Origin: JANLQX01 sp031368215
GTDB taxonomy: Bacteria; Actinomycetota; Acidimicrobiia; Acidimicrobiales; JANYDT01
DNA length: 64,000 bases
Assembly: GCA_031368215.1 (NCBI GenBank)
Contig: JANLRD010000270.1
Span: forward strand, 1-64,000
Reading direction: 5' to 3'
Each line of letters opens with the position of its first letter. The stretch's first letter is position 1. Shown here in pieces: positions 41,385 through 49,823 of this stretch. The notes beneath the pieces were generated by a model. The model saw nothing but the letters and a program-made list of their open reading frames with translations. It searched no databases and had not been told where the DNA came from. A program made the position numbers and the translations under genes.

Positions 41385-42404
41385 TCAGGCGTCGGCGAGG
41401 CGGACGATCGTCTTGCCGACGTTGCGTCCGGCGAACAGATCACAGAACGCGATGCCAACGTTCGCGATCCCTTCGAGCATGTACTCGGTGCTGTGGAGCC
41501 GCCCTTCGGCGATCCAGTCGAGGAGTTGGCGACGGGCCTCGGGGTAGCGGTCATGGTTGAAGTGGGTCATGAACCCTTCCATGCGCGCATGGTTGGTCAC
41601 GAGCTGGAACAGGTTCGACGGGCCCGGAAGCGGAGCCGTCTCGTTGTAGGTGGCGACTGCGCCACAGAGCACGATCCGCGCCCCGGGCGTGATGCGGGCG
41701 AGGACGTTCTCGAGCAGAGGGCCGGACACGTTGTCGAAGTACACATCGATCCCGTTTGGACACGCCTCGGCGAGTTGCGCGTCGACGTCGCCGTATCGAT
41801 CAACAGCAGCGTCGTAGCCCAGGTCCTCGACGAGCCGACGGCACTTCTCGGCGCCACCGGCTATGCCCACGGTCCGCGCGCCGAACACCTTGGCGATCGG
41901 CCCGGCGACGGACCCGACGGCCCCGCCGGCGGCACTGATGACGACCGTGTCGCCGGGCTTCGGCCGGCCGATGTCGGAGAGACCGAAATACGCCGACAGT
42001 CCGGTGTCGCCCAGGATGCCGAGGTGCCAGCTCAAGGGGCAGTCGAGATCGGTCGGCACGCGGACGAAGAAGTCGGTGGCGTCGGTGATCGAATACTCCT
42101 CCCACGCCAGCCGGGCCATCAGGAGCTCCCCGACCTGGAACCCTGCGTGCCCGGACTCGACGACCCGGCCGAGGGTGAGTCCCATCACGGGCGCACCGAT
42201 CGGCATCTCCGGAAGAATGTGGTCGGTGCTGCCTTCGTCCATCCAGTGGCGGAACCCGGCGTCGAGCGACGCGTAGAGGTTCTGGATGACCACCTCACCT
42301 TTCGTCGCTGGCCGCATCGCGTTCGTGACGACGGCGAAGTCGTCCGGACGGGGCGATCCCTGTGGTCGGCGGGCGAGGACAACGGATCGGTAGGACTCGG
42401 TCAT
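41385..42404 (-). CDS. NADPH-dependent MDR reductase (CurA/alkenal-reductase-like), copy 1
   Basis: 339 aa zinc-free MDR: PLSWHLGILGDTGLSAYFGL, GDTVVISAAGGAVGSVAGPIAKVFGARTVGIAGG and GIDVYFDNVSGPLLENVLARI are typical of leukotriene-B4-dehydrogenase/curcumin-reductase-like enzymes, which reduce activated C=C bonds with NADPH. It is a paralogue of the gene at 43146-44165 and lies last in a same-strand series SDR-MDR-PPOX-MDR. Start ATG 42404. Substrate unknown. Confidence 0.9.
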   Translation of the reverse strand: MTESYRSVVLARRPQGSPRPDDFAVVTNAMRPATKGEVVIQNLYASLDAGFRHWMDEGSTDHILPEMPIGAPVMGLTLGRVVESGHAGFQVGELLMARLAWEEYSITDATDFFVRVPTDLDCPLSWHLGILGDTGLSAYFGLSDIGRPKPGDTVVISAAGGAVGSVAGPIAKVFGARTVGIAGGAEKCRRLVEDLGYDAAVDRYGDVDAQLAEACPNGIDVYFDNVSGPLLENVLARITPGARIVLCGAVATYNETAPLPGPSNLFQLVTNHARMEGFMTHFNHDRYPEARRQLLDWIAEGRLHSTEYMLEGIANVGIAFCDLFAGRNVGKTIVRLADA

Positions 42405-42553
42405 GTGCTCGGACCCTTCGTGCGGTAGTAATCGATGCGTTCGCCGACAAGTCTGTCGACCATCGCGCCGGCGCGCCGGTCGAGGTGAACGTGTCGGTCA
42501 GCGAGGCGACGGCGTTTCGGCGTCACACTCGCAGTGGTTGCGACGAACGCAAT

Positions 42554-43066
42554 TCAGCCGGCGTGTCCCGCGGCGATCGCTTCGTTCGTGAAGGCCGCGA
42601 ACTTCATGGTGTCGAACGCCACGACCAGGCGGGCGTCGGTCTCGATGATCACGCGGTGGGGCGAGTCGAGGAACTTCGCGAAGGCGCGCCGGTAGGCATC
42701 CTCGGGCGCGGCAGCGACACCGGAAAGCGTGGCGTAGAACCAGGTCTTGAGCTCGTCGAAGCCGGCGTCGCCGTTGGCGTGCACGATCGAGTCGCCCTTG
42801 TATGACGCGGTCTTGCCGTTGCGGTTGATGACGATGCCGGACTGTGGGCGCTTGCGCAGCGCCGGCACGCGCTTGCGTCGGGCGGCGCACGTGGTCCAGA
42901 ACTTGCCGTCGCGGTACACGTAGGCAACAACGACACCCACCGGGTAGCCCTCGGCCGTGGTCCAGTTGAAGATGCACTCGCCTCCGGGCTCGACGAGGGC
43001 GCGAAGCGCTTCATCGCCGAGTTTCATGGTGGTGAGGTCTTCGTAGTCGATCTGGTCGCTGTCCAT
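42554..43066 (-). CDS. PPOX-class (pyridoxamine-phosphate-oxidase-like) protein
   Basis: 170 aa split barrel: GECIFNWTTAEGYPVGVVVAYVYRDGKFWTTCAARRKRVPAL and SGIVINRNGKTASYKGDSIVHANGDAG. Binds FMN, F420 or haem depending on subfamily. The ATG at 43066 has GAGGA upstream. It sits 79 bases after an MDR gene and 149 before another, in the same orientation, so co-transcription is likely. Confidence 0.85.
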   Translation of the reverse strand: MDSDQIDYEDLTTMKLGDEALRALVEPGGECIFNWTTAEGYPVGVVVAYVYRDGKFWTTCAARRKRVPALRKRPQSGIVINRNGKTASYKGDSIVHANGDAGFDELKTWFYATLSGVAAAPEDAYRRAFAKFLDSPHRVIIETDARLVVAFDTMKFAAFTNEAIAAGHAG

Positions 43067-43145
43067 GTTGGGTCCTCGCTGGTGGTGGGTGGTTCGGTTT
43101 GCGGTGGCGTGTCGGGTCTCGGCCGGCCGAGGCTCGACGAGACGA

Positions 43146-44165
43146 TCAGGTTGCGCTGACGCGCAGCAGCAGCTTGCCCTGGTGTCCGCCGCTGAGCAGC
43201 AGACGCAGGGTTGCGGGGAAGTTCTCGACACCCGTCTCGTAATGTTCGGGCATCACCAGCTCGCCCGATGCGAGCCAACCGGCGAGTGCCGCTTCGGCTT
43301 CGGGGAACTGGGCGTGGAAGTGGGTCACGGCGAACCCCTCCATTCGGGCGTGGCGCTCGGCCAGCTTGAGGTAGTTCCGCGGTCCGCGCACATCGTCCAT
43401 GTGCTGGTACTGCGAGATGGCTCCACAGATCACGACACGCGATCCTTCGACGATCTGCATGAGCACAGCGTCGAGGATGTCGCCGCCGACGTTGTCGTAG
43501 AACACGTGGATCCCGTCGGGAGCGAGCTCTTTCAATCGAGCGCTGACATCCTCGTTCTTGTAGTCGATGCCGGCGTCGAAGCCGAGCTTGCCGGTGAGGT
43601 ACGCGACCTTCTCGGGACCGCCGGCGATGCCGATCACCCGTGTCGCTCCGGCGAGGCGGGCCAGCTGGCCCGCCATGGAGCCGACCGCCCCGGCGGCGCC
43701 GGACACGACAACGGTGTCGCCGGCCTTGACCGCCCCGACCGCGAAGATGCCGAAGTAGGCCGTCATGCCCGTCGTGAGGCCGAGCCCGCCGAGATACGTC
43801 GTGGGCGTCACCGACGTGACATCGAGCTTGCGCAGCGCCGCAGCGGGAAGGGTGGCGATGGTCTGGGCGCCGAGAGGGCCGAACACGTGATCCCCGGGTT
43901 CGAGCCCATCCGCGTTGCTCTCGATCACTCGCCCGACGCCGAGGGCAACCACGGCGCTGCCGAGACTGGCGGTGCCGTGATAGGCCCCTTCGTCGAGCAC
44001 CGTGCGGATGAACGCATCGATCCCGAGGACGTCGACTTGGACGAGCACGTGCCCGGGGGTCGGTGCCTCGACCGCTTCATCGACGATTTCGAAATCGGTA
44101 TCGGCCGGCGTGCCCTTCGGCCGATTGACCAATACTACTTTGCGATTCATACGCGCGCTTATCAT
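43146..44165 (-). CDS. NADPH-dependent MDR reductase (CurA-like), copy 2
   Basis: 339 aa, with GLGLTTGMTAYFGIFAVGAVKAGDTVVVSGAAGAVGSMAGQLARL for the cofactor fold and GIHVFYDNVGGDILDAVLMQI. A paralogue of the enzyme at 41385. The ATG at 44165 overlaps the stop of the SDR gene by one base (TGATG) and uses GGAGGA inside the SDR gene as ribosome site; ATG 44150 is the alternative. The first two genes of the operon are therefore translationally coupled. Confidence 0.9.
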   Translation of the reverse strand: MISARMNRKVVLVNRPKGTPADTDFEIVDEAVEAPTPGHVLVQVDVLGIDAFIRTVLDEGAYHGTASLGSAVVALGVGRVIESNADGLEPGDHVFGPLGAQTIATLPAAALRKLDVTSVTPTTYLGGLGLTTGMTAYFGIFAVGAVKAGDTVVVSGAAGAVGSMAGQLARLAGATRVIGIAGGPEKVAYLTGKLGFDAGIDYKNEDVSARLKELAPDGIHVFYDNVGGDILDAVLMQIVEGSRVVICGAISQYQHMDDVRGPRNYLKLAERHARMEGFAVTHFHAQFPEAEAALAGWLASGELVMPEHYETGVENFPATLRLLLSGGHQGKLLLRVSAT

Positions 44166-44920
44166 CACATTCCTCCGTCGACGGATAGAACCTGGCCGGT
44201 GACCCAGCTGGAGGCGGGTGAAGCGAAGTAGAGAACTGCGGCGCCGAGGTCTTCGGGAGTGCCGAGGCGTCGCATTGGCAGGCGGAGCATCTTCTCCAGC
44301 CTCGGGAGGTCGGTGTCCTCGAGCTTCATCGCCGTCATCATGATCTCGGTCGGTACGGCGCCCGGCATGATGCAGTTGACCCGGATGCGCGGGCCGAGCT
44401 CCTTGGCGAAGGTGACGGTCAACGAGTTCACGCCGGCTTTCGCGGCGGCGTAGTGACCGCTGCCGGGCACCGTCATGACGGCGGCGCGCGACGAGATGTT
44501 GACGACCCGTCCTCCGTCTCGCATGTGCCGGGCCGCCGTGGTCGTGCAGACCCACACCGCGGTGAGGTTCAGCCGCAGTGTCGCTTCCCACTCAGCGCTA
44601 TCGAGCTCGGTCAGCGGCGTTTGGATGGGCGAGCCGCCGGCGTTGTTGACCCAGATGTCGAGGTGGCCGAACTCGTTGACAGCGGCGGCGGCGAGGGCCT
44701 CGACGGCGTTCTTGTCGGTGACGTCGGTGGCGACCGCGATTGCCCGACCGCCGCGTTCACGAATCCCGGCGGACACCCGTTCAATCTCGTCGAGACGACG
44801 GGCGGCGCAGACGACGGCCGCACCGGCATCGGCCAGGGTGGTGGCGATTCCCTCGCCGATGCCCCGACCCGCACCCGTGACCACGGCGACGTCGTCGGAC
44901 AGGTTGAACAAGTCGTGCAT
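44165..44920 (-). CDS. SDR-family oxidoreductase
   Basis: 251 aa classical SDR. Cofactor motif VVTGAGRGIGEGIA (TGxxxGxG), NNAGG, catalytic Ser in VVNISSRAAV, Tyr-x-x-x-Lys as HYAAAKAG, and PGAVPTEIMM. NAD(P)H-dependent alcohol/ketone oxidoreductase of unknown substrate, first in the SDR-MDR-PPOX-MDR series. Divergent from the TetR gene at 45046; a TTAC-N5-GTAA site lies just upstream. Confidence 0.92.
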   Translation of the reverse strand: MHDLFNLSDDVAVVTGAGRGIGEGIATTLADAGAAVVCAARRLDEIERVSAGIRERGGRAIAVATDVTDKNAVEALAAAAVNEFGHLDIWVNNAGGSPIQTPLTELDSAEWEATLRLNLTAVWVCTTTAARHMRDGGRVVNISSRAAVMTVPGSGHYAAAKAGVNSLTVTFAKELGPRIRVNCIMPGAVPTEIMMTAMKLEDTDLPRLEKMLRLPMRRLGTPEDLGAAVLYFASPASSWVTGQVLSVDGGM

Positions 44921-44944
44921 CGGGGTCTCCCGGGTCGGCGATAT

Positions 44945-44959
44945 CTTACTGGCGGTAAG
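44945..44959. promoter_or_regulatory. TetR operator site 1 (SDR operon)
   Basis: CTTAC-TGGCG-GTAAG, perfect 5-bp arms, 25 bases upstream of the SDR start and before the TetR gene. Shares the 13-bp TTAC-N5-GTAA core with site 2 at 45765. Confidence 0.55.
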
Positions 44960-45045
44960 TACTATGGCATCATGTCGTGAACAGGGAAAGTCGGGACCAC
45001 GATGACCAATCGATGGAGTGCGATGTCCGCCGCGGTGAATCGCTG

Positions 45046-45669
45046 ATGGATCGCGTACGGCGCCGACCCGGTCGCCCGACCGGGCGTCAGCACGTGGTCG
45101 ACCGCGAGCGCGTGCTCGATGCCGCTGAACGCGCCATCGCCCAGTACGGGGCGGGCGTGTCGATCGAAGCGATCGCCCGTGAGGCCGGCGTGACGAAGCC
45201 GATCGTCTACGCGCGCGTCGGAAAGCGCACCGAGGTCTCCGACGCGTTGGCGCAACGCCTTGCCGACCGGCTCATGGAAGCGTCGGCGGTAGCGATCGGC
45301 GCGCGCCGCACCGGACGCACGCAGCTCGTCGCCATGATCCAATCCAGCCTCGAGACACTGGCGGCGCACCGGGAGCTCTTCCTGTTCGTCACGGGAGGGG
45401 CGTCGGAGGAGATGCCGGCGCGAACGCTGTTTCTCGCCGGACAGTCCGCCAAGCCGATGGCCGACCAGATCGCCGCGTGGCGAAAGGCGGCCGGGCTCGA
45501 TCCGTCCGTGGCCCTGACGTGGGCGTACGGAGTCGTCGGTCTGCTGAACATGGTCTCGCTGTGGTGGATCACCGAGTCCGATGAGCCGGCCCAGCGGGTT
45601 GCCGAGCAATTGGCGGACCTGTTGTGGTCCGGGCTCGCCGGCATCACCCCCGAACGCCCCGCCAAGTAA
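45046..45669 (+). CDS. TetR-family transcriptional regulator
   Basis: 207 aa. HTH at residues about 20-60: RVLDAAERAIAQYGAGVSIEAIAREAGVTKPIVYARVG, then a helical ligand domain. Start ATG 45046; an in-frame GTG at 44977 would lengthen it by 23 unconserved residues. It lies between two matching TTAC-N5-GTAA palindromes (44945 and 45765), so it probably represses the reductase operon, itself and the downstream oxygenase/ABC unit. Confidence 0.9.
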   Translation: MDRVRRRPGRPTGRQHVVDRERVLDAAERAIAQYGAGVSIEAIAREAGVTKPIVYARVGKRTEVSDALAQRLADRLMEASAVAIGARRTGRTQLVAMIQSSLETLAAHRELFLFVTGGASEEMPARTLFLAGQSAKPMADQIAAWRKAAGLDPSVALTWAYGVVGLLNMVSLWWITESDEPAQRVAEQLADLLWSGLAGITPERPAK

Positions 45670-45752
45670 CGGCCGAATCCGCAGACGTGCGCGCCCGCCC
45701 GGTCGGAAGGCGGTGGCGTCGAAACCCCTCCGTCGAGCATCCCTGTTTCGAC

Positions 45753-45780
45753 TTGACAAACAACTTACGGTGGGTAAATT
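45753..45780 (+). promoter_or_regulatory. promoter of carotenoid-oxygenase/ABC unit with embedded operator
   Basis: -35 TTGACA (45753-45758), 16-bp spacer, -10 TAAATT (45775-45780). The spacer contains TTACGGTGGGTAA (45765-45777), i.e. TTAC-N5-GTAA, the same core as operator site 1. A 5' leader of about 150 bases follows, with no gene seen in 45790-45930. Confidence 0.6.
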
Positions 45781-45938
45781 GCTATGCCGTAGGTCACTAG
45801 GGCCCCACGCGAGACCGGTCCACTCCCCGCAGCGTAAGGAGTGAGGCGGGAGCGCAGTCGAGCCAGCAGCACTCGGTCTTCTGACGAGAGCAAACCACGT
45901 ACAACCGAATACCCCCCCAACACGAACCGGAGACTCCC

Positions 45939-47294
45939 ATGTCGATCACCGAAGACGTTTCCCGCCCATCGCACTTGCTTGGCAACGGAGCTCCCGTGCA
46001 GGAGGAGCAGACCCTGACCGACCTTCGTGTTTCGGGAACCATCCCCGCCGAGCTCGACGGCCGCTACCTTCGCAATGGCGCCAACCCGTTGACCGGGATG
46101 AGCGACCATCCCTTCTTCGGCGACGGCATGATCCACGGTGTGCGCCTGCGCGACGGGAAGGCCGAGTGGTATCGCAACCGCTACGTGCAGACGCCCTTCA
46201 TCAGCAACCCGCAGCTCAACATCTTGGACCTCGAAGTGGCGCTCGACATGAAGTCCTCCAAGGCCAACACCCACGTGATCGGCCACTCCGGCAAGATCAT
46301 GGCGCTGGAGGAAGGTCACTTTCCCTATGTGCTCGACGGTCTGCTGAACACTGTTGGTGCTACGGACTTCGGCGGCAAGCTGACCGGATCGTTCACTGCG
46401 CATCCGAAGATCTGCCCGGTCACGGGCGAGTTGCTGGCCTTCGGCTATTCCGCCATGGCGCCGTATCTCACCTACCTGCGCGTGTCGGCCGACGGCCATC
46501 TCGTGCAGCGTGAGGAGATCACGGTTGGCGGGCCGACGATGATGCACGACTTCAACGTCACGCAGAACCACATCATCTTCATGGACCTCCCCGCCGTGTT
46601 CGACATGGACATGGCGCTGCGCGGCGAGATGCCGATCCACTGGGACGACAACTACCCGGCCCGGCTCGGCGTGATGCCACGCAACGGCAACGACAGCTCG
46701 GTCGTCTGGTACGACATCAACCCCTGCTACGTCTTCCATCCGCTCAATGCCTACGAGGACGGCGACAAGATCGTGATCGACGTGGCACGCATGAGCCACG
46801 TGTGGCGCAATGGAGGCATGGACTTCCCGAGCCCGATGCTCTACCGCTGGACCATCGACACGAAGACGGGCACCGTCGCTGAGCGTCAGATCGACGACCA
46901 GCCGGCCGACTTTCCTCGCGTTCCCGACAGCCGCATCGGCCTCAAGCACCGCTTCGGCTACCTGATGGGTTTCGACGTCGACATGAACTTCGAGAACGCC
47001 AAGAGCTCGTCGGGCATGCTGCTCAAGTACGACCAGGAGACCGGCGTGCGCTCGTCGATCAACGTGGGCCTCGGCCGCCAACCTGGTGAGCCGGTATTCG
47101 TGCCCGCAGCCGGAGCGAAGAACGAGGACGACGGCTACCTCATCACCTACGTGTACGACGCGAACACCGAGCACAGCGAGTGCGTGATCTTCGACGCGTC
47201 GTCGATGAGTGATGAACCGGTCGCATCAGTCCACCTGCCGCGGGTGCCATTCGGGTTCCACGGCAGCTGGGTCAACGCCTCCGTCGCCGACTGA
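45939..47294 (+). CDS. carotenoid oxygenase family (RPE65/lignostilbene dioxygenase-like)
   Basis: 451 aa seven-bladed propeller enzyme. The four iron ligands are recognisable as His in FTAHPK, MMHDFNVTQNH, YVFHPLNAYEDGD and GFHGSWV. N-terminal LDGRYLRNGANPLTG and GDGMIHGVRLRDGKAEWYRNRYVQT are typical. These enzymes cleave C=C double bonds of apocarotenoids or stilbenes with O2. ATG 45939 has GGAG 7 nt upstream. First gene of a forward unit controlled from the TetR-type operator at 45765. Confidence 0.92.
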   Translation: MSITEDVSRPSHLLGNGAPVQEEQTLTDLRVSGTIPAELDGRYLRNGANPLTGMSDHPFFGDGMIHGVRLRDGKAEWYRNRYVQTPFISNPQLNILDLEVALDMKSSKANTHVIGHSGKIMALEEGHFPYVLDGLLNTVGATDFGGKLTGSFTAHPKICPVTGELLAFGYSAMAPYLTYLRVSADGHLVQREEITVGGPTMMHDFNVTQNHIIFMDLPAVFDMDMALRGEMPIHWDDNYPARLGVMPRNGNDSSVVWYDINPCYVFHPLNAYEDGDKIVIDVARMSHVWRNGGMDFPSPMLYRWTIDTKTGTVAERQIDDQPADFPRVPDSRIGLKHRFGYLMGFDVDMNFENAKSSSGMLLKYDQETGVRSSINVGLGRQPGEPVFVPAAGAKNEDDGYLITYVYDANTEHSECVIFDASSMSDEPVASVHLPRVPFGFHGSWVNASVAD

Positions 47295-47342
47295 CCCCGG
47301 GAAACTACCGAGAACATCGAACGTCGAGAACGAGCGAACCCG

Positions 47343-48401
47343 ATGCCCACCGCCACGCCGCAGTCCCTGACGGATGTCACCGTCGAATGGATGGCCGAGG
47401 CGTTGGGCGTCGCGCTCGACGGCATCGACGTCGAAACGATCGGTGCCGGCCACGGGTTCATGGGCGAGTTGGCCCGTGTCACCCTGCACTCTTGCGACCC
47501 CGCGGTGCCGTCGTCGGTGATCGTGAAGCTGCCCACCAACGATCCCGGTGGCCGCTTCATCGGAGAGATGATGCGGGTGTGGGAGCGTGAGCACTGCTTC
47601 TACCGTGACGTCGCGCCGCAGTTGAACATCCGGGTTCCCGCCGCGCTGGTCAACATTCTCGAGCCACCGTGTCTGGTGCTGGAGGATCTGGCTCCCGCAG
47701 TGCCCGGTGATCACGTTGCAGGGGCAACGTTGGATCAGGCCGAGCGGGCGATCGATCTGCTCGCTCGTCATCACGCCGCATGGTTCGAGCATCCGCAGCT
47801 GTCGTCGTTCACCTGGATGCCCGGCCTCGACGATCCGCAGATCCTCACGATCGGCGACACCTTCGACATGGGGTGGCCGTTGTTCCTGGAGCGCTTCACG
47901 GGCGAGCTCCCCGAGCGGGTCCTGCGGTGGTGTGAGCAGTTCGTCGTCACCATTCCGGAGTGGATCGAGAGCCACTACAACGATCGTTCGACCATCGTCC
48001 ACGGCGACTTCCGACTCGACAACATGTTCTTCCTCGACGATGGCGGTGTCGCCGTCATCGATTGGCAGATGAGCATGAAGGCACCGGGCTCGACCGATCT
48101 GGTGTACTTCTGCGCCAACAACCTCAGCGTCGAAATGCGCCGCGCACACGAAGACGCGCTGATCAAGCGCTACGTCGACGGAGTGCACGCGGCCGGCGTG
48201 CCAGCCGACGCCGTCACGCTCGAAGGCGTCCGGTACGGGTACCTCGAAGGGCTGCTTTTCTACGCGGTGTCCTTCGGGGCGAGCCTTCTGACCATCGACC
48301 CGGCGAATGAGCGCGGAGCTGCGCTCTTCGATGCGTTGGTCCGTCGCACGTTCACCGCGGTCGACGACCTCGACGTCGGAACGGCGCTCGGGTTCGCATG
48401 A
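47343..48401 (+). CDS. phosphotransferase (APH/ecdysteroid-kinase-like)
   Basis: 352 aa. TIVHGDFRLDNMFFLDDGGVAVIDWQM contains the catalytic HGDxxxDN and the metal-binding IDW of the APH fold; the N-lobe has VIVKLPTNDPGG and CLVLEDLAP. The length and N-terminus resemble EcKinase-like proteins that phosphorylate small alcohols. Placed 48 bases after the oxygenase and before the ABC importer genes, so probably part of the same pathway. Confidence 0.85.
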   Translation: MPTATPQSLTDVTVEWMAEALGVALDGIDVETIGAGHGFMGELARVTLHSCDPAVPSSVIVKLPTNDPGGRFIGEMMRVWEREHCFYRDVAPQLNIRVPAALVNILEPPCLVLEDLAPAVPGDHVAGATLDQAERAIDLLARHHAAWFEHPQLSSFTWMPGLDDPQILTIGDTFDMGWPLFLERFTGELPERVLRWCEQFVVTIPEWIESHYNDRSTIVHGDFRLDNMFFLDDGGVAVIDWQMSMKAPGSTDLVYFCANNLSVEMRRAHEDALIKRYVDGVHAAGVPADAVTLEGVRYGYLEGLLFYAVSFGASLLTIDPANERGAALFDALVRRTFTAVDDLDVGTALGFA

Positions 48402-48514
48402 TTCGTCGCCGCCTGTAACACTCCGCACGTCGCACCCCGCAACTGACACTCCGCAACGTTTTGTCTCAACGAACACCAGTAGTTCCCATGACCAACCAAG
48501 GAGCGAACAAAGCC

Positions 48515-49780
48515 ATGACACCCACGACACGCAACGCGGTGCGAACGATCGCCGTTCTCACCGCGCTCTCCCTCTCCGCCACGATGGCGCCTGCCGCGCA
48601 CGCGGCGACGAAGGCGAAGGCGAAGCTGACGCCGTCCAACAACTTCCCGACCCTGAAGCCGGCCACCGGCCCGGTGTTCACGATCGGCATGACCAACACC
48701 GAAGGGGCGGCCGGCGGACTCGACTACCCGGAGATCCGCACCTTCGCCCAAAGCGCAGTCGAATACCTGAACAAGCACGGCGGCATGGGTGGTCGCAAGG
48801 TCAAGCTCGAGGCGTGCGTGGTCAAGGCCTCGCCGGAAACGTCCGCCGCGTGCGCCCAGGAACTCGTCGGCAAGAAGGTCGATGCGATCCTCCTCGGTCT
48901 CGACATCTTCCCGGGTTATGCGACCTACGACGCGGCCGGGATTCCCGTCTTCGGTGTCCTGCCGATCCTTCCTGGTGACTACACCGCGAAGGCCGTTCTC
49001 TTCGGAGGAGGCAATGCCACCTCGATGGCGGCCACCGCTGCCGCGGCGAAGCTCAAGTACAACGCCAAGAGCGTCGGTATCCTCGCCGCCGACAATCCCG
49101 GCACCGCCGGCACCGTCGCATCACTCGAGGGGTCGCTCAAGAAAGCTGGGATCACGTTCAAGACCGTGAAAGGCGGCGACAACGAGACCGATGCCGGCTA
49201 CCAGGGCCTCATGCGTGAAGCGTCCAAGGACAATCCCGAGGTGTTGATCTCGCTGTACGGAAATGCCGGGTGTATCGGTACGATCCGCGGACGGGCGTCG
49301 CTCGGCATCAAGATTCCGGTGCTGTCCACCATCATCTGCGCTGGCGCAGATGTACGCGCTGCCGCTGGCGACGACTTGCTCGGCTGGGCCTTCCCCGGCG
49401 CGCAAACGGACCGGCTCACCCCGGAGCGCGGCATCCTTCAGGCCATTACGGCCCCGGTGCGCAAGGTCAAGCCGGCCGAAATCGACCCGGGTGCTCTCGG
49501 CCTCGGAGTGCTTGGCGTCCAGGGCATCATGACGTTGGCCGAGCATGCCAACCGGATGAGCGCCAAGAAGATCAAGGTCACCGGACCGTCGCTGTTCTCC
49601 TACTTCCAGACGGTGCGCGGAACGACCGCTTGGCCGAACGGCGCAAAACTGGAATGCGGCGCCGTTCCCGCCTATTCGGCCGTCTGTGCGTTCTCGTTCC
49701 CCGTGGCCGAATACACCAAGGCCGGCAACATCACCATTCCCGGGCTCGAGTCGGTTGACGTGAAGCCGTACCTTCCGTAG
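48515..49780 (+). CDS. branched-chain amino acid-type ABC substrate-binding protein
   Basis: 421 aa. A signal peptide spans residues 1-32 (TRNAVRTIAVLTALSLSATM, cleavage near AHA-AT); no lipobox Cys. The mature protein has the type-1 periplasmic-binding fold of LivJ-like proteins (GMTNTEGAAGGLDYPEIRTFAQSAVEYLNKHGGMGGRKVKLE). Start ATG 48515 with AAGGAG 11 nt upstream; ATG 48488 is an alternative. The ligand may be the aromatic/apocarotenoid substrate of the unit rather than an amino acid. Confidence 0.9.
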   Translation: MTPTTRNAVRTIAVLTALSLSATMAPAAHAATKAKAKLTPSNNFPTLKPATGPVFTIGMTNTEGAAGGLDYPEIRTFAQSAVEYLNKHGGMGGRKVKLEACVVKASPETSAACAQELVGKKVDAILLGLDIFPGYATYDAAGIPVFGVLPILPGDYTAKAVLFGGGNATSMAATAAAAKLKYNAKSVGILAADNPGTAGTVASLEGSLKKAGITFKTVKGGDNETDAGYQGLMREASKDNPEVLISLYGNAGCIGTIRGRASLGIKIPVLSTIICAGADVRAAAGDDLLGWAFPGAQTDRLTPERGILQAITAPVRKVKPAEIDPGALGLGVLGVQGIMTLAEHANRMSAKKIKVTGPSLFSYFQTVRGTTAWPNGAKLECGAVPAYSAVCAFSFPVAEYTKAGNITIPGLESVDVKPYLP

Positions 49781-49823
49781 CCGACCGACCCCGCTCTAAC
49801 TCTCTAGCGAACGTTCGTCTGTC

